DNA of 64,000 bases from assembly GCA_021732605.1 (NCBI GenBank), contig JAKFUS010000013.1:44150-108149 (forward strand). The letters run 5' to 3'. Positions 6,738 through 15,241 of this stretch are shown here, one piece after another. Position 1 is the stretch's first letter; the number at the start of each line of letters is the position of its first letter. Below the pieces are notes generated by a model. The model saw nothing but the letters and a program-made list of their open reading frames with translations. It was not told where the DNA came from and made no database searches. This DNA is from Betaproteobacteria bacterium. GTDB taxonomy: Bacteria; Pseudomonadota; Gammaproteobacteria; Burkholderiales; SG8-41. The translations under genes were made by a program, and so were the position numbers.

Positions 6738-8660
6738 ATGGTTTCCGCAGAAAAAGCACCCGCAGTGCTAGTGATTTCCGAAGAAAAAGCGGCAACACAG
6801 CCGCAATCAGCCGCTCTCAAAGCGACGGTCGCAGTCATCGCAATCGTGATGTCGGTCTACCATATGTATGTGGCCGGCTTCGGCCCTCCCGAAGCGATGA
6901 TTTTCCGCGGCACCCACCTGCTGTTCGCGCTGACGCTGGTGTTCCTGCTTTATCCGCTGAAGCCGGGTGGCAACTGGAAATGGCGCATCACCGATGCCGT
7001 GATGCTGATTGCGTCGTGGGCATTCATATTCCACATCTTCCTCAACTACGAATACATGACCAACCGGATCATCTACATTGATGATCTGACCAAACTCGAC
7101 AAGTTCTACACCGTGATTTCGGTGCTGATCATCCTCGAAGCCACGCGCCGCGTGCTCGGCTGGGCATTGCCGCTGACTGCCGTGTGCTTCCTGATCTACG
7201 CCATGTTCTTCACCAACGTCGCCGGCCCGGTGCTGATGGAGCAGTTGTATCTCTCCACCGAAGGCATCTTTGGTTCGACACTGGGCGTGTCGGCCTCGTA
7301 CGTGATGCTGTTCGTGCTCTTCGGCGCCTTCATGGAAAAAAGCGGCACCGGACAGTTGTTCATGGACTTCGCGCTGTCGATCACCGGCCACACCGCCGGC
7401 GGCCCGGGCAAGGTCGCGGTGGTCAGCTCCAGCCTGTTCGGCACGGTATCGGGGAGCGCTGTCGCCAACGTGATGGTCGACGGCCCGATGACCATTCCAT
7501 TGATGAAACGCACCGGCTTCAAACCGTCCTTCGCCGCCGCAGTCGAGGCCACCGCTTCCACCGGTGGCCAGATCATGCCGCCGGTGATGGGCGCCGCCGC
7601 CTTCGTCATGGCGGAATTCCTCGCCGTGCCCTACGCCACCGTCGCGCTGTGGGCGGTGATCCCCGCCATCCTGTATTACCTCGCGGTGTTTTTTGCAGTG
7701 CATTTCGAAGCCAAACGCCACGGCCTGCACGGTGTGCCAAAAAACGAACTGCCGGCATTCGGCCACGTGATGCTCTCGCGCGGCCACCTGTTCATCCCCA
7801 TCGTCACCATTTTCATCGGTCTGACCATGGGCTACTCGGCGCCGCTGTGCGCGCTGGTCGGCGCGCTGATGTGCATGCCAATCGCGCTGATGCGCAAATC
7901 GACCCGCGGCGGCATCACCTGGCGCAGTGTGCTAGACGCGCTGGAGGAAGGCGCCAAGAACACGCTGGCCGTGGCCATGGCCTGCGCCTGCGCCGGCATC
8001 GTCATCGGCTGCGTCACCATCACCGGCCTTGGCATTGTGTTCACCCAGGTCGTCGTGGGACTCGCGCAAAACCTCCTGCCGCTGGCACTGCTGCTCACCG
8101 CCGTCGCCGGCATCATCCTCGGCATGGGCATGCCGACCACACCCGCCTACATCGTCATGGTGTCGCTGCTGGTGCCGGCGCTGATCAAACTCGGCGCACC
8201 GGTTCCGTCAGCACACATGTTCGCGTTTTATTTCGCCATCCTGTCGGCGATCACGCCACCGGTGGCGCTGGCGGTGTTTGCAGCAGCCAGCCTCGCCAAG
8301 GCCAACCTGTGGCAGGCCGGCTGGGCAGCGGTGCGCATCGGAGCCGCCGGCTTCATCGTGCCCTTCATGTTCGTTTTCGAACCCTCGCTGCTGATGATCG
8401 GCGAATGGCATGTGATCCTGCATTCCTTCGTCACTGCGACCATAGGCACCATCTGCCTTGCCGGCGGGCTGTTCGGCTATTTCTTCCGCATCGCCAAACC
8501 CTGGGAACGAGGACTGCTGCTGGTCGCCGCCTTCATGCTGATCAAACCTGGCCTGATCACCGACCTGATCGGCTTTGGCATGCTCGCCATCGTGCTGCTG
8601 AGCCAACTGGTGATCCGCCGCAACGAAGCGAACACGGCAACGCAGCCCGCACAGCGATAG
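6738..8660 (+). CDS. TRAP transporter permease, fused 4TM/12TM subunits
   Basis: A 640-residue polytopic inner-membrane protein in which the small DctQ-like and large DctM-like subunits are fused, as is usual with TAXI binding proteins. The N-terminal part (about residues 30-200) carries the small-subunit-like helices. The large-subunit part contains GTVSGSAVANVMVDGPMTIPLM near residue 240, ASTGGQIMPPVMGAAAF near 272 and the second GMGMPTTPAYI repeat near 464. It would use the sodium gradient to import a carboxylate delivered by the preceding binding protein. The start at 6738 follows a GGGGAGCAAC ribosome site. Confidence 0.9.
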   Translation: MVSAEKAPAVLVISEEKAATQPQSAALKATVAVIAIVMSVYHMYVAGFGPPEAMIFRGTHLLFALTLVFLLYPLKPGGNWKWRITDAVMLIASWAFIFHIFLNYEYMTNRIIYIDDLTKLDKFYTVISVLIILEATRRVLGWALPLTAVCFLIYAMFFTNVAGPVLMEQLYLSTEGIFGSTLGVSASYVMLFVLFGAFMEKSGTGQLFMDFALSITGHTAGGPGKVAVVSSSLFGTVSGSAVANVMVDGPMTIPLMKRTGFKPSFAAAVEATASTGGQIMPPVMGAAAFVMAEFLAVPYATVALWAVIPAILYYLAVFFAVHFEAKRHGLHGVPKNELPAFGHVMLSRGHLFIPIVTIFIGLTMGYSAPLCALVGALMCMPIALMRKSTRGGITWRSVLDALEEGAKNTLAVAMACACAGIVIGCVTITGLGIVFTQVVVGLAQNLLPLALLLTAVAGIILGMGMPTTPAYIVMVSLLVPALIKLGAPVPSAHMFAFYFAILSAITPPVALAVFAAASLAKANLWQAGWAAVRIGAAGFIVPFMFVFEPSLLMIGEWHVILHSFVTATIGTICLAGGLFGYFFRIAKPWERGLLLVAAFMLIKPGLITDLIGFGMLAIVLLSQLVIRRNEANTATQPAQR

Positions 8661-8746
8661 GACTGCACTGAGACGCCTATAATTTGTTAACCGGCAGACC
8701 GCATCCGCGGCCTGCACCTTTATCACCAGAACCAGAGGACAGCACA

Positions 8747-9631
8747 ATGAGCAACGTAGGCTTTATCGGACTCGGCATCATGGGCAAACCCATGGCCCTT
8801 AACCTGATCAAGGGTGGCCACACCCTGTTTCTGACTTCCCGCAGCGGCGTGCCGAAAGAACTCACCGACGCTGGCGGCAAAGCCTGCAACAGCGCGAAAG
8901 AAGTCGCGCAGCAAGCCGACATCATCATCACCATGGTGCCGGACACCCCGGATGTCGAAAAAGTATTGTTCGGCAGCGGCGGCGTTGCCGAAGGCCTCAG
9001 CAAAGGCAAAACGGTCGTCGACATGAGTTCGATCTCGCCCATAGCGACCAAAGAATATGCAAATAAAATCAATAAGTTAGGATGCGACTACGTCGACGCC
9101 CCGGTTTCCGGCGGCGAAGTGGGTGCCAAAAACGCGGCGCTAACGATCATGGTCGGCGCCCCGCAGGCCGCGTTCGACAAGGTCAAACCACTGTTCGACC
9201 TGATGGGCAAAAACATCACCCTGGTCGGCGGCAACGGCGACGGCCAGACCTGCAAGGTGTGCAACCAGATCATCGTCGCCCTCAACATCGAAGCTGTCAG
9301 CGAAGCGCTTGTGTTTGCGTCAAAGGCTGGTGCCGATCCGGCAAAAGTAAGGCAAGCATTGATGGGCGGCTTCGCCGCATCACGCATATTAGAAGTGCAC
9401 GGCGAACGCATGATCAAACGCACCTTCGATCCGGGCTTCCGCATTGAACTGCATCAGAAGGATTTGAATCTTGCGCTGCAGGGCGCGCGGGCCATGGGTG
9501 TGTCGCTGCCGAATACCGCGACAGCGCAGGAGCTGTTTAATTCCTGTGTGGCGAACGGCGGCGCCAAGTCGGATCACTCGGCGATGGTCAAGGCGCTGGA
9601 GCGGATGGCTAATCATGAGGTGGCGAAATAA
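8747..9631 (+). CDS. glxR: 2-hydroxy-3-oxopropionate (tartronate semialdehyde) reductase
   Basis: A 294-residue beta-hydroxyacid dehydrogenase. Seen: the N-terminal Rossmann signature GFIGLGIMGKPMALNL (about residues 5-20), DAPVSGGEVGAKNAAL near 115-130 and the catalytic-lysine region GQTCKVCNQI near 165-174. GlxR/GarR reduces tartronate semialdehyde to glycerate with NADH or NADPH, the step after Hyi. The start at 8747 is preferred over an upstream one because it follows AGAGGACAGCACA and begins directly at the Rossmann fold. A short AT-rich patch at 9056-9085 encodes Tyr-Ala-Asn-Lys-Ile-Asn-Lys-Leu with codons unlike the rest of the gene and contains an IHF-consensus match. Confidence 0.88.
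   Translation: MSNVGFIGLGIMGKPMALNLIKGGHTLFLTSRSGVPKELTDAGGKACNSAKEVAQQADIIITMVPDTPDVEKVLFGSGGVAEGLSKGKTVVDMSSISPIATKEYANKINKLGCDYVDAPVSGGEVGAKNAALTIMVGAPQAAFDKVKPLFDLMGKNITLVGGNGDGQTCKVCNQIIVALNIEAVSEALVFASKAGADPAKVRQALMGGFAASRILEVHGERMIKRTFDPGFRIELHQKDLNLALQGARAMGVSLPNTATAQELFNSCVANGGAKSDHSAMVKALERMANHEVAK
9067..9079 (+). promoter_or_regulatory. IHF-consensus site inside glxR
   Basis: AATCAATAAGTTA matches WATCAANNNNTTR exactly and lies in a roughly 30-base AT-rich island within an otherwise GC-rich coding sequence. Whether IHF binds here is not known. Confidence 0.4.
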
Positions 9632-9689
9632 ACCCATCTATTCGCTCAATCAATCTAATTTGGCTTCTTCTCGATACTGAGCTTTCCCG

Positions 9690-10454
9690 GTGAAATCAGA
9701 TAGAACCACGAAAAATCCACCAGGATTTTCAGAATATAACAGCCTACATTTCTCTATTGTTGAGAGGCTAAGGCAGCGTCACCTTACTGACGCCACTCTA
9801 TTCCGCCTCATGACCGCACACGCCGCCTATCAGATAGCCGAGCATAAAAACGGGATATGCTCATGCCCCGGGCCAAAAGATATCTTCTACAACCATAAAA
9901 AAATAAAAGTAGATGGCCCAGAAACTCTGGACGCAGAATACTCACGCGACTCACTTGTATTATCAATAACATTACTTGACAGCTTCCTTACTGATGTATG
10001 TCGATTTCTTTTTTTGCACAACCCAAAATCCCTTCCAAAGGATCGTCAAGTCAAAGTAACTGATGTGTTAAACGCAGAAAATCAATCAAGCCTAATAACC
10101 GGGATTGTCGAGAAATACGTACAAGAGATTGCTTATAAATCTATTGAGGAACGAACAAAATCCTTGATGGAAAGATTTGGGATTGAAGTGAACGGCATAG
10201 AAGAAAGACTTGAAAAACTGAGGCCGCTAATTGAAACTCGAAACGAACTTATTCACACTATTTCGCAATTTCAATACAGAACAACCGACGGCGGAACTGT
10301 TTCTGTAGAACATACTCCACGCCCAAAAGTAACCTGGGAAGTAGCCGAAGAAACACTAGAACTCGTCTTGCAAATCGTAGAGACTCTATCCACCGCAATT
10401 AGCATCAAAATTTTCGGGAAATCGCCCGAAATTAGAATACGTGAAACGCAATAA
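9690..10454 (+). CDS. HEPN-motif protein of unknown function
   Basis: A 254-residue protein that I do not recognise at full length. Near the C-terminus it has RNELIH (about residues 184-189), matching the Rx4-6H active-site motif of HEPN-fold RNases, inside a helical region rich in charged residues. Many HEPN proteins belong to toxin-antitoxin, abortive-infection or RNA-processing systems. Its codon use is clearly more AT-rich than all neighbours, which suggests recent acquisition. The GTG at 9690 is the assumed start; the ribosome site is poor, and the Met at residue 41 is an alternative. It is followed by dispersed repeats and a HicBA pair. No adjacent nucleotidyltransferase (MNT) antitoxin is visible. 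Confidence 0.6.
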   Translation: MKSDRTTKNPPGFSEYNSLHFSIVERLRQRHLTDATLFRLMTAHAAYQIAEHKNGICSCPGPKDIFYNHKKIKVDGPETLDAEYSRDSLVLSITLLDSFLTDVCRFLFLHNPKSLPKDRQVKVTDVLNAENQSSLITGIVEKYVQEIAYKSIEERTKSLMERFGIEVNGIEERLEKLRPLIETRNELIHTISQFQYRTTDGGTVSVEHTPRPKVTWEVAEETLELVLQIVETLSTAISIKIFGKSPEIRIRETQ

Positions 10455-11003
10455 TTAGCCCCTAGGGCGGAATAGCGCAGCGCCCTCCAAGAGGACTTCC
10501 TTCGGGGCTTATTCCGCCGTATGTGAAGTCAGAAACAAATGAGGCGCGACGCTGTCCGCGCAAAGAAACTACGGACCGGCGGATAACGCCGCTACGCGGC
10601 TCATCCGCCCTACACGATGCCGTTGACTTTTCTCCCCATGTGAGCCGCCGAGCAGCGCAGCCAAGCCGGGGGCAGTCGGCGAGGACTGTCTGAGTCCTTG
10701 CCGAAGGCAAGGGCGAGTTCCGCAGCCGCCCGGCTTGGCGAGCAGCGCAGGGAAGTCCGAAGGACCGGCGAGCCTGGGTCGCCTTCTCTTTGGTTACTTT
10801 CTCTTGGCGAAACAAGAGAAAGTGACTAGCCGCCGGGCTACCCCCGGCGATGTTGAAGTTGAAGCAAGCGCAGCCCGCATGGAACGAAGTGCAATGCGGG
10901 ATTGAAAACTGTCCCGCAAAACAACGATGGCCCGGCGAATCACACCCCGCACTTACCGCGGTGTTAGACTGAACACTCAATGCACTCCAAGGAGCGTTCC
11001 GCC
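10455..11003. repeat. Gene-free stretch built of dispersed proteobacterial intergenic repeats
   Basis: No credible gene is seen over about 550 bases. 10465-10519 begins and ends with complementary GGCGGAATA and TTATTCCGCC. 10579-10613 is the familiar GCGGATAACGCC...CATCCGCCC element. About 10640-10850 is a GC-rich block with TTTGGTTACTTTCTCTTGG and AACAAGAGAAAGTGACTAG, sequences I recognise as widely scattered intergenic repeats in beta- and gammaproteobacteria that often generate spurious ORFs. The segment may mark the border of an acquired island that includes the HEPN gene. Confidence 0.6.
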
Positions 11004-11225
11004 ATGCAAAAACAGCTCACCGCCATCATCGAACGCGAGGGCGACGGATACGTCTCCCTCTGCCCCGAACTGGATATCGCCAGCCAGGGCAAATCCGTGG
11101 AAGAAGCGCGCAGCAACCTGCGCGAAGCCATCGAACTGTTCGTCGAGAGCGCGTCCGCGACGGAACTGAAGACGAGGCTGCGTGAGGAGGTGTACGTCAC
11201 GCACGTCGAGGTCGCGTTTGGGTAA
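11004..11225 (+). CDS. hicB: HicB-family antitoxin
   Basis: A 73-residue HicB-like protein with the partial RNase H-like fold: QLTAIIEREGDGYVSLCPELDIASQG, followed by the helix SVEEARSNLREAIELFVESA. It would neutralise the HicA mRNA interferase encoded immediately downstream. The start at 11004 is chosen because GGAG precedes it at a sensible distance; an in-frame ATG at 10980 is less likely. The protein is short and lacks a C-terminal DNA-binding domain, so autoregulation by HicB itself is not obvious. Gene order is antitoxin first. Confidence 0.85.
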   Translation: MQKQLTAIIEREGDGYVSLCPELDIASQGKSVEEARSNLREAIELFVESASATELKTRLREEVYVTHVEVAFG

Positions 11226-11439
11226 ATTGCGCGTCCTCTCCGGCAAGGAGGTGTGCGCAATACTCGCGAGACACGGCTTCACGGAGGTACGGCAGCGCGG
11301 CAGCCACGTCGTCATGCAGAAACAACTGCCGAACACGACGATTACTGTTCCCGTGCCCGCCCATGCGGAAATCCGGATCGGCACCCTGCAATCCATCATT
11401 CGGCAATCCGGGGTTTCGCGCGACCAATTCGAAAGTTGA
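11218..11439 (+). CDS. hicA: HicA-family mRNA interferase toxin
   Basis: About 73 residues of the dsRBD-like HicA fold: LRVLSGKEVCAILARHGFTEVRQRGSH, with the catalytic histidine in GSHVVMQK (about residue 30), then ITVPVPAHAEIRIGTLQSIIRQSG. HicA cleaves mRNA when HicB is lost. The start is taken as the TTG at 11218, which overlaps the hicB stop by eight bases and gives the usual toxin length. The frame stays open upstream to a GTG at 11182 within hicB, which would add 12 atypical residues. Tight overlap fits translational coupling of a toxin-antitoxin pair. Confidence 0.85.
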   Translation: MGKLRVLSGKEVCAILARHGFTEVRQRGSHVVMQKQLPNTTITVPVPAHAEIRIGTLQSIIRQSGVSRDQFES

Positions 11440-11488
11440 GCAGCAAGCTTAACCCGTATGCGAGGAAGTGAAATACGGGACTGTGTTT

Positions 11489-11515
11489 CCCGTAATCCGC
11501 TACGCTCCTTACGGG
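11489..11515. repeat. Small hairpin repeat after hicA
   Basis: CCCGTAA and TTACGGG flank TCCGCTACGCTCC. It resembles the dispersed proteobacterial intergenic element seen upstream of hicB and could act as a weak terminator for hicBA, though no T-run follows. Confidence 0.45.
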
Positions 11516-11595
11516 CTACCCGTCTCACAAAAAAGTTACCGGAGTCGAATTCTTTTACCAAATAAAAATGTAACCAACCCCCGGGAGGAGACATC

Positions 11596-12582
11596 ATGAA
11601 CAACAAAACCGCGATCTACATCAGATTTTGCAAGGCCTCGCTCATCACCAGCCTCTGCCTGTCAGGCTTGCCCGCCCTCGCGCAGAATTTCCCGAGCAAG
11701 CCCATGCGCATGCTGGTGCCTTTTTCCGCCGGCAGCGGTACCGACATTCTGGCGCGCACCGTGGCGATCAAAATGGCGGAACACTGGGGCCAGCAGGTGG
11801 TGGTGGACAACCGCCCCGGCGCCGGCGGCACCGTCGCAGCACCCCTGGTGATCAGTTCCAATCCCGACGGCCACACGCTGATGATGGTGTCGGCGGGCCA
11901 CGCCGCCAACGCCACGCTCTATCGCAAGCTGCCCTACGACACGCTGCGCGATTTCAGCGGCGTCAGCCTGGTCGCGAGCACCCCGAACGTGCTGATCGTC
12001 GGCAACACGCTGGGTGCGAAGTCGGTCAAGGATCTGATCGCGATGGCGAAGGCCAAGCCCGGCACGTTCAACTACTCCTCGGCCGGTATCGGCAGCGGCA
12101 CGCATCTCAACGGCGAGCAGTTCAAGCTGATCACCGGCATCAGCGCGACCCACGTGCCCTTCCGCGGCGCGCCGGAGGCGCTGGCCGACGTGGTCGCGGG
12201 CCGCGTGCATTTCCTGTTCTCGCCCACCGTCGTCGCCATTCCCTTCATCCGCGACGGTCGCGCCCTGGCGCTGGGCGTCAGCACCTCCGCCCGGGTGCCG
12301 CTGCTGCCCAACGTGCCGACGCTCGCCGAGGCTGGCCTGGCGGATTCCGACTTCGACATGTGGTTCGGCCTGCTCGCCCCGGCGAAGACGCCAATGGCGG
12401 TGCGCGAGACGCTGAGCCGGGAAGTCGCGCGCATCCTGCAGTTGCAGGACGTCAAGGATCGCCTCACCACGCTGGGCGGCATCCCGCGCGCCAATACGCC
12501 GCAGGAATTCGACAAGTTCATCCGCGCCGAAGTCGAAAAACTCGGCAAGATCGTCAAGGCCGGCGGCGCCTACGCTGATTGA
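11596..12582 (+). CDS. Bug/TctC-family periplasmic solute-binding protein
   Basis: A 328-residue Bug protein. Residues 1-32 form a signal peptide ending near LPALAQN, then the family opening FPSKPMRMLVPFSAGSGTDILAR. Other hallmarks are VVDNRPGAGGTVAAPLV, NPDGHTLMMVSAGH and THVPFRGAPEALADVVAGRVHFLF. Bug proteins capture carboxylates in the periplasm for tripartite tricarboxylate transporters or for sensing; no TctA/B genes are in the window. The ATG at 11596 follows GGGAGGAG. An alpha/beta hydrolase gene starts 18 bases after its stop, so the two are probably one operon. Confidence 0.92.
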   Translation: MNNKTAIYIRFCKASLITSLCLSGLPALAQNFPSKPMRMLVPFSAGSGTDILARTVAIKMAEHWGQQVVVDNRPGAGGTVAAPLVISSNPDGHTLMMVSAGHAANATLYRKLPYDTLRDFSGVSLVASTPNVLIVGNTLGAKSVKDLIAMAKAKPGTFNYSSAGIGSGTHLNGEQFKLITGISATHVPFRGAPEALADVVAGRVHFLFSPTVVAIPFIRDGRALALGVSTSARVPLLPNVPTLAEAGLADSDFDMWFGLLAPAKTPMAVRETLSREVARILQLQDVKDRLTTLGGIPRANTPQEFDKFIRAEVEKLGKIVKAGGAYAD

Positions 12583-12600
12583 TGAAAGCCAAGTAAAACC

Positions 12601-13380
12601 ATGCCCCTGCTCGACCTGGACGGCAGCGCCGTTGAATATGAACAGCACGGTGCCGGTCCGGACCTGCTACTGCTGCATTCGCTGCTCACCGAGCTGACGG
12701 TGTTCGAGCGCGTGCTGCCGGCGCTCGCGCGCAGGTACCGCGTGACGCTGATCAACCTCCCGGGCTTCGGCCACTCGGCGCCGCGCGTGCTCGAGTCCGT
12801 GGGCGCTTATGCCGACCATGTGGCTGAAGTCATGGCCGCGCTGAAGCTGCCGGCCACTACCGACGTCTTCGGCAACGGCTTCGGCGGCTTCGTCGCGCTG
12901 CAACTGGCGATCCGCCACGGCAGAAGCTTCCGCCGTCTGCTGGTCGCCGATGCGGTGGCGGTGTTTCCCGAGGCGGCGCGCGTGCCGTTCCGGATGATGG
13001 CGGAGAAGGTCACGACGGGCGGTATGGCCACTGTTCTCGATGCCGCGATCTGCCGCATGTTTCCGCCGGATTTTGCTACGGCAAATCCGCAAACCATAGC
13101 CGTTCGCAAGGCCGCACTCGCAGCCGTTGATGCCGCCTGTTTTGCGCGCGCCTGCCTCGGCCTCGCCGCGCTTGACCTGACCGCGCAACTGCAGCACATC
13201 GCCAATCCGACGCTGGTGCTGTGCGGCTCGCTCGACCAGACCACGCCGCCCACACTGGCCCGGGTGCTTGCTCAGGGCATCCCCGGTGCTTCGTACCGCG
13301 ACATCGCGAACTCCGGCCACTGCCCGATGCTCGAGCAGCCGGAAGCCCTGACTGCCGCGATCGGGCAGTTCTCGGCATGA
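12601..13380 (+). CDS. Alpha/beta-hydrolase fold protein with Gly at the nucleophile position
   Basis: A 259-residue alpha/beta-hydrolase fold protein. Seen: LLLLHSLLTE near residue 22-31 as the oxyanion-hole region, INLPGFGHSAP near 51-61, CGSLDQTTPP carrying the acid Asp and a C-terminal NSGHCPMLEQPE carrying the catalytic His (about H240). The nucleophile elbow reads FGNGFGG (about residues 90-96), so the expected serine in G-x-S-x-G is Gly93. The protein may be a non-hydrolytic family member or use another mechanism. It forms a likely operon with the Bug protein upstream; three other Bug-linked hydrolases in the window also lack this serine. Confidence 0.8.
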   Translation: MPLLDLDGSAVEYEQHGAGPDLLLLHSLLTELTVFERVLPALARRYRVTLINLPGFGHSAPRVLESVGAYADHVAEVMAALKLPATTDVFGNGFGGFVALQLAIRHGRSFRRLLVADAVAVFPEAARVPFRMMAEKVTTGGMATVLDAAICRMFPPDFATANPQTIAVRKAALAAVDAACFARACLGLAALDLTAQLQHIANPTLVLCGSLDQTTPPTLARVLAQGIPGASYRDIANSGHCPMLEQPEALTAAIGQFSA

Positions 13381-13458
13381 GCAAGCGTAGCCCGCTTTGA
13401 ATGCGCCGCGAAGGAATTCCTCTTAGGGGGACTTGCTTAGGGGTGCGCTCGTTACAGG

Positions 13459-14238
13459 CTAATTGCTACGATGATGGGTCGCAGCCAACCGGCCTGCGCC
13501 CACCGCATTCCCCGCAATCAACACCTCAACCACGCCGTCCTCAATCCCGAAAAAACTCACCGCCGATTGCGTCTCCGGCAGCACTGCGATCACGCTCTCC
13601 CCGCCAAAATACGGCACCACCACCCGGCTGATGAATTCAGCCGGTGCGTTGATGCAGCCGAAGGTCACGCGATGATCGGCAAGGGACTCACTCTGCATGC
13701 GCCCCTGGCGGCCCTCGGCCTTGTTACCGAGAAACACCTGATGAATGGTCAGCCGGGTTCTGGCGTACTCGGCGAACACCACACCCTTGCCGTAGACGGT
13801 GTCCGCACCTTTGGCCCGAAACAGCCCCGCGGGGGTCACTTTGTCCGCATTGGTCACCTCGCTGATCGACATCGCCGCCTGCTTCTCGGTCAGGCTGTCG
13901 CTTCTGGTCTTGCCGTAAAGCGCAGGACTTTTGGCAATCAGAACCCCGGCACGGTCAAAGGCATACATCACTCCGCCGGCTTTATCGGCAATGATGAACG
14001 GCCCGGACTCGTGTTTGTTGTTGCGCAGCATCCAGTCGGCGACGATCCTGACGTCGGCGGTGAAGGTTGCGTCTTTGAAATCGGCTGTGAGCCGCACATC
14101 GGAAAACTGCAGCGTGGTTTTCGCAACCTTGGCCGGTGGCGCGCTGACTGTTTCTGCGCTGCCGAAGTGGATCGCAATGCCAAGCGCGAAGGAGCCGGCT
14201 GCGGCAGCATGGAATACTTTCCTGCACCAGGGTGACAT
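13459..14238 (-). CDS. Secreted L,D-transpeptidase (YkuD) family protein
   Basis: About 259 residues from the Met at 14238, which opens a plausible signal peptide (WCRKVFHAAAAGSFALGIA); the frame is open further upstream to 14328. The C-terminal half matches the YkuD catalytic domain: HQVFLGNKAEGRQGRM, then HRVTFGCINAPAEFI with the catalytic Cys in the S/TxGCxN motif. Such enzymes cross-link peptidoglycan or attach lipoproteins; several family members are regulators without that activity. The N-terminal half (residues about 30-130) shows no domain I recognise. The ribosome site is weak, so the start is uncertain. Confidence 0.7.
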   Translation of the reverse strand: MSPWCRKVFHAAAAGSFALGIAIHFGSAETVSAPPAKVAKTTLQFSDVRLTADFKDATFTADVRIVADWMLRNNKHESGPFIIADKAGGVMYAFDRAGVLIAKSPALYGKTRSDSLTEKQAAMSISEVTNADKVTPAGLFRAKGADTVYGKGVVFAEYARTRLTIHQVFLGNKAEGRQGRMQSESLADHRVTFGCINAPAEFISRVVVPYFGGESVIAVLPETQSAVSFFGIEDGVVEVLIAGNAVGAGRLAATHHRSN

Positions 14239-14458
14239 GGGAACGGGGCCTGTTTCCTTTGATCGATACCGCTGACCGCCCCTCCACTGGCAAACCTGCG
14301 ATCCGCCAGAGCACGCCATTGCGTTCAATCCTGCCGATCATTGTTCCCGCCCGTGGTGCCACGGTCTGTACGGTGGCGGACTGACTACCCGGCGCCACAG
14401 GCGACTTTGCAGCCAGGCCATGCTTTGAACCATCCCCCACCCCCGCTGCCATAAAACC

Positions 14459-14713
14459 ATGGACTACCTCCACCAACTCCAATGGCCCGCAATGGTCGTC
14501 ACGGTCATCGCCGCCTGGCTGATAGGCTCCCAGTCCAAACGCAAACGCAAGATCGGATTCTGGTGCTTCCTGTTCAGCAATGTGCTGTGGGTGGTCTGGG
14601 GCTGGCATGATCAGGCCTATGCACTGGTTGTGCTGCAGATCGCCCTTGCCTTTCTCAATATCCGTGGAGCCTACAAAAATGAACCCGATTCAACCGCCAG
14701 TGCCAAGGCCTGA
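14459..14713 (+). CDS. Small three-helix inner-membrane protein
   Basis: An 84-residue hydrophobic protein with predicted membrane helices at about residues 9-24, 32-50 and 54-70 and a basic KRKRK cytoplasmic loop between the first two. The tryptophan-rich FSNVLWVVWGWHDQAYALVVLQIALAFLNIRG segment resembles small YgjV/PnuC-like membrane proteins, but I cannot name a function. It is followed 33 bases later by another small membrane-anchored protein on the same strand. The short hydrophobic pattern with a positive-inside loop supports a real gene. Confidence 0.65.
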   Translation: MDYLHQLQWPAMVVTVIAAWLIGSQSKRKRKIGFWCFLFSNVLWVVWGWHDQAYALVVLQIALAFLNIRGAYKNEPDSTASAKA

Positions 14714-14746
14714 ACTGCCCCCCGCTCGGGCTCAAGGGATCAATCC

Positions 14747-15088
14747 ATGACTCCATGGCTGATCCCCGCGCTCAAGGCGGTGTTGCCGCATATCGGGAGC
14801 ATCATTTCAGTCGCCGTGCCCGCGTTTACCCGAAAAAAAACGGACGCGGCCGAAAATCAGAGTACTTTGCAGCAGCAACAGATTACCGAACTGCAGTCTG
14901 CGGCTTCGCAAAATGCAACCCACATCAAGCAACTGGCAGAGCACCTGCAGGTAACGGTAGCTGCACTGCAACAAGCCGCAGCCATAGCCGAGGCAAGGCA
15001 GCGGCGCGCAATCCTGTTTTGTATCATCGCGACAGTCCTGTCTGCCGTGGCGCTCGTCATTACCTTGTTACCCGTTTCCGTCCTTTAG
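14747..15088 (+). CDS. Small membrane-anchored coiled-coil protein, unknown function
   Basis: A 113-residue protein with a short amphipathic N-terminus (WLIPALKAVLPHIGSIISVAVP), a glutamine- and alanine-rich coiled-coil stretch at about residues 38-84 and one C-terminal membrane helix at about 88-110. I do not recognise a family. The layout of N-terminal amphipathic helix, coiled coil and tail anchor is like phage or small envelope proteins. It is probably co-transcribed with the small membrane protein just upstream. Function cannot be assigned. Confidence 0.6.
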   Translation: MTPWLIPALKAVLPHIGSIISVAVPAFTRKKTDAAENQSTLQQQQITELQSAASQNATHIKQLAEHLQVTVAALQQAAAIAEARQRRAILFCIIATVLSAVALVITLLPVSVL

Positions 15089-15171
15089 CTACAACCGTCC
15101 TCTCCTGCCCGGAGGTAATGAGTAGCTGTGGCCCCCTGACCCAGGGAGTAAACAAACATACTAATTAAGTA

Positions 15172-15184
15172 TGACAGCGTACAG
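15172..15184 (+). promoter_or_regulatory. 13-mer shared by PEP-CTERM promoter regions (copy 1)
   Basis: TGACAGCGTACAG lies 57 bases upstream of the PEP-CTERM gene start at 15242. The identical 13-mer occurs once more, at 42586-42598, in the divergent gap between two other PEP-CTERM genes. This is a candidate operator or activator site for a PEP-CTERM regulon; the binding protein is unknown. Confidence 0.5.
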
Positions 15185-15241
15185 ATGGTGCCTGTATGCG
15201 GCATGACAATGGTCTTGTTCTAACTCACAGGAGCAAGGACC

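Noticed and set aside
7184..8671. 495-residue frame-shifted ORF over the TRAP permease
   Set aside because: It is rich in Arg and His and follows the permease in another frame; the permease frame has a full membrane pattern.
8678..8683. TATAAT -10 box before glxR
   Set aside because: No acceptable -35 element at 16-18 bases upstream, so a promoter is not claimed.
10462..10980. Leftward 172-residue ORF before hicB
   Set aside because: It is composed of dispersed intergenic repeat sequence that yields similar spurious ORFs in many genomes.
12667..13320. Long antisense ORF over the Gly-variant hydrolase, and many similar long antisense ORFs (for example 2925-4016, 24124-25236, 52416-53846, 56104-57180, 62088-63083)
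   Set aside because: High-GC codon bias keeps the opposite frame open; the proteins are rich in His, Arg, Gln and Asp with no recognised motif, and the sense frames encode clear families.
13982..14608. Leftward frame with VAPRAGTMIGRIERNGVLWRIAG upstream of the L,D-transpeptidase
   Set aside because: It overlaps two better-supported genes and matches no family I know; the segment at 14239-14430 could be a decayed gene end but cannot be supported.
15187..15200. Possible sigma-54 promoter before the first PEP-CTERM gene
   Set aside because: GG and GC are nine rather than ten bases apart, which is not tolerated by RpoN holoenzyme.
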